From assembly GCA_963533935.1 (NCBI GenBank), contig CAUSQL010000037.1:1-14166 (forward strand): DNA of 14,166 bases, written 5' to 3'. Positions 13,956 through 14,166 of this stretch are shown here, piece by piece. How positions within the stretch are numbered: position 1 is the stretch's first letter; each line of letters starts with the position of its first letter. The notes beneath the pieces were generated by a model. The model had not been told where the DNA came from, made no database searches, and saw nothing but the letters and a program-made list of their open reading frames with translations. Origin of the DNA: CAUSKK01 sp963533935 (GTDB taxonomy: Bacteria; Pseudomonadota; Gammaproteobacteria; Cardiobacteriales; Cardiobacteriaceae). The translations under genes were made by a program, and so were the position numbers.

Positions 13956-13990
13956 TTTACAAACAGACGGGCGCTCCCCCTGTTTGTTTA
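13956..13990 (+). repeat. 35-bp dyad element, copy 20
   Basis: Begins TTTACAAACAGAC, has the core GGGCGCTC (13969-13976) and ends TGTTTGTTTA. Inner arms ACAAACAG and CTGTTTGT pair perfectly. It ends 10 bp before the stop codon of the convergent HlyD-type gene. Confidence 0.88.
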
Positions 13991-14000
13991 ATCCGGCAAC

Positions 14001-14166
14001 TTATTGACCCAGCCGGCCGGCCACGCTGTAGAGCGGTTCCAGCACCCATTCATAGAGTTTGCGGCGGTCGTGCAGAATGTCCGCCTCCAGCACCATGCAG
14101 CTTTGCAGCGGTTTCCGTTCGCCGTAAACCAGCATGGTCTGGCGGTCCGGCTTCACCTTCACCAGA
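14001..14166 (-). CDS. HlyD/CvaA-type membrane-fusion protein, C-terminal fragment
   Basis: The 54 visible C-terminal residues run from LVKVKPDRQTMLVYGERK through QSCMVLEADILHDRRKLYEWVLEPLYSVAGRLGQ to a TAA at 14001-14003. The GMxLEAD-type turn (here SCMVLEADIL) and the RRKLYEWVLEPLYS ending are typical of periplasmic adaptors of the HlyD family that work with peptidase-containing ABC exporters, such as CvaA for colicin V. Such a protein would bridge an inner-membrane ABC transporter to TolC. The usual glycine before the turn is a cysteine here. The gene is cut by the window edge; its partner transporter, if present, would lie beyond 14166. Confidence 0.75.
   Translation of the reverse strand, partial: LVKVKPDRQTMLVYGERKPLQSCMVLEADILHDRRKLYEWVLEPLYSVAGRLGQ

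Noticed and set aside
13747..13990. CRISPR array (several ~35-bp repeats close together)
   Set aside because: Copies alternate in direction, spacers are 5-38 bp and irregular, arms vary, and no cas gene is nearby.
1182..13990. Known DNA uptake sequences (Neisseria GCCGTCTGAA type, Haemophilus AAGTGCGGT type)
   Set aside because: Neither motif is present. The GGGCGCTT core appears only as part of the 35-bp unit and not scattered in genes as uptake words are, so an uptake role is unsupported, though not excluded.

Overview
The window reads as the chromosome of a GC-rich Gram-negative bacterium, most likely a gammaproteobacterium. The evidence is E. coli-like thymidine phosphorylase, DapF and ValS, an MFS-ssb gene pair of the kind known in Pseudomonas, and an Lpp-type outer-membrane lipoprotein. 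I cannot name the genus from sequence alone. The coding content is ordinary: every CDS but two small or unfamiliar ones belongs to a well-known family, and there are no tRNA or rRNA genes, insertion-sequence genes or CRISPR arrays.

Layout, left to right. A possible 3' end of an unknown gene (1-54) precedes ilvE (+). Next come an MFS transporter and ssb (+, overlapping by 14 bp), then a convergent lpp-like lipoprotein and coaD (-). A divergent pair on the other strand follows, a beta-carbonic anhydrase and a SulP anion transporter (+, 10 bp apart), probably for CO2/bicarbonate handling. valS (-) converges on sulP. A small zinc-ribbon membrane protein (+) is divergent from valS. A multi-pass membrane protein of unknown function (-) is divergent from dapF (+), which is followed by deoA (+). 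At the right edge is the C-terminus of an HlyD/CvaA-type membrane-fusion protein (-), suggesting a type I secretion or bacteriocin-export locus beyond the window.

The unusual content is between the genes. Seven intergenic regions carry 20 copies of a 35-bp element. Its ends are inverted repeats (roughly TTTACAAAC ... GTTTGTAAA) and its core, GGGCGCTT at element positions 14-21, is asymmetric and nearly invariant. I saw no copy of the core inside a gene. Ten copies point each way. Six inverted pairs occur, and all six lie in gaps between convergent genes. Four of these pairs share an exact 35-10-35 architecture (80 bp), three with the identical linker TAGGGCTTTA. The end arms vary between copies but often keep pairing. 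One copy is split inside its core by exactly 32 bp that form a hairpin module ending CGAAGAACC. Related hairpin modules with different stems, repeated at a 32-bp period, lie 3.8 kb away. This looks like a REP/BIME- or MITE-like family with a second element nested in it, and it is the part of the window most worth following up.

Only two canonical T-tract terminators were found (after the lipoprotein gene and after the zinc-ribbon gene). The inverted element pairs sit where terminators would be expected for ssb, sulP, valS, deoA and the HlyD gene, and may serve that role.
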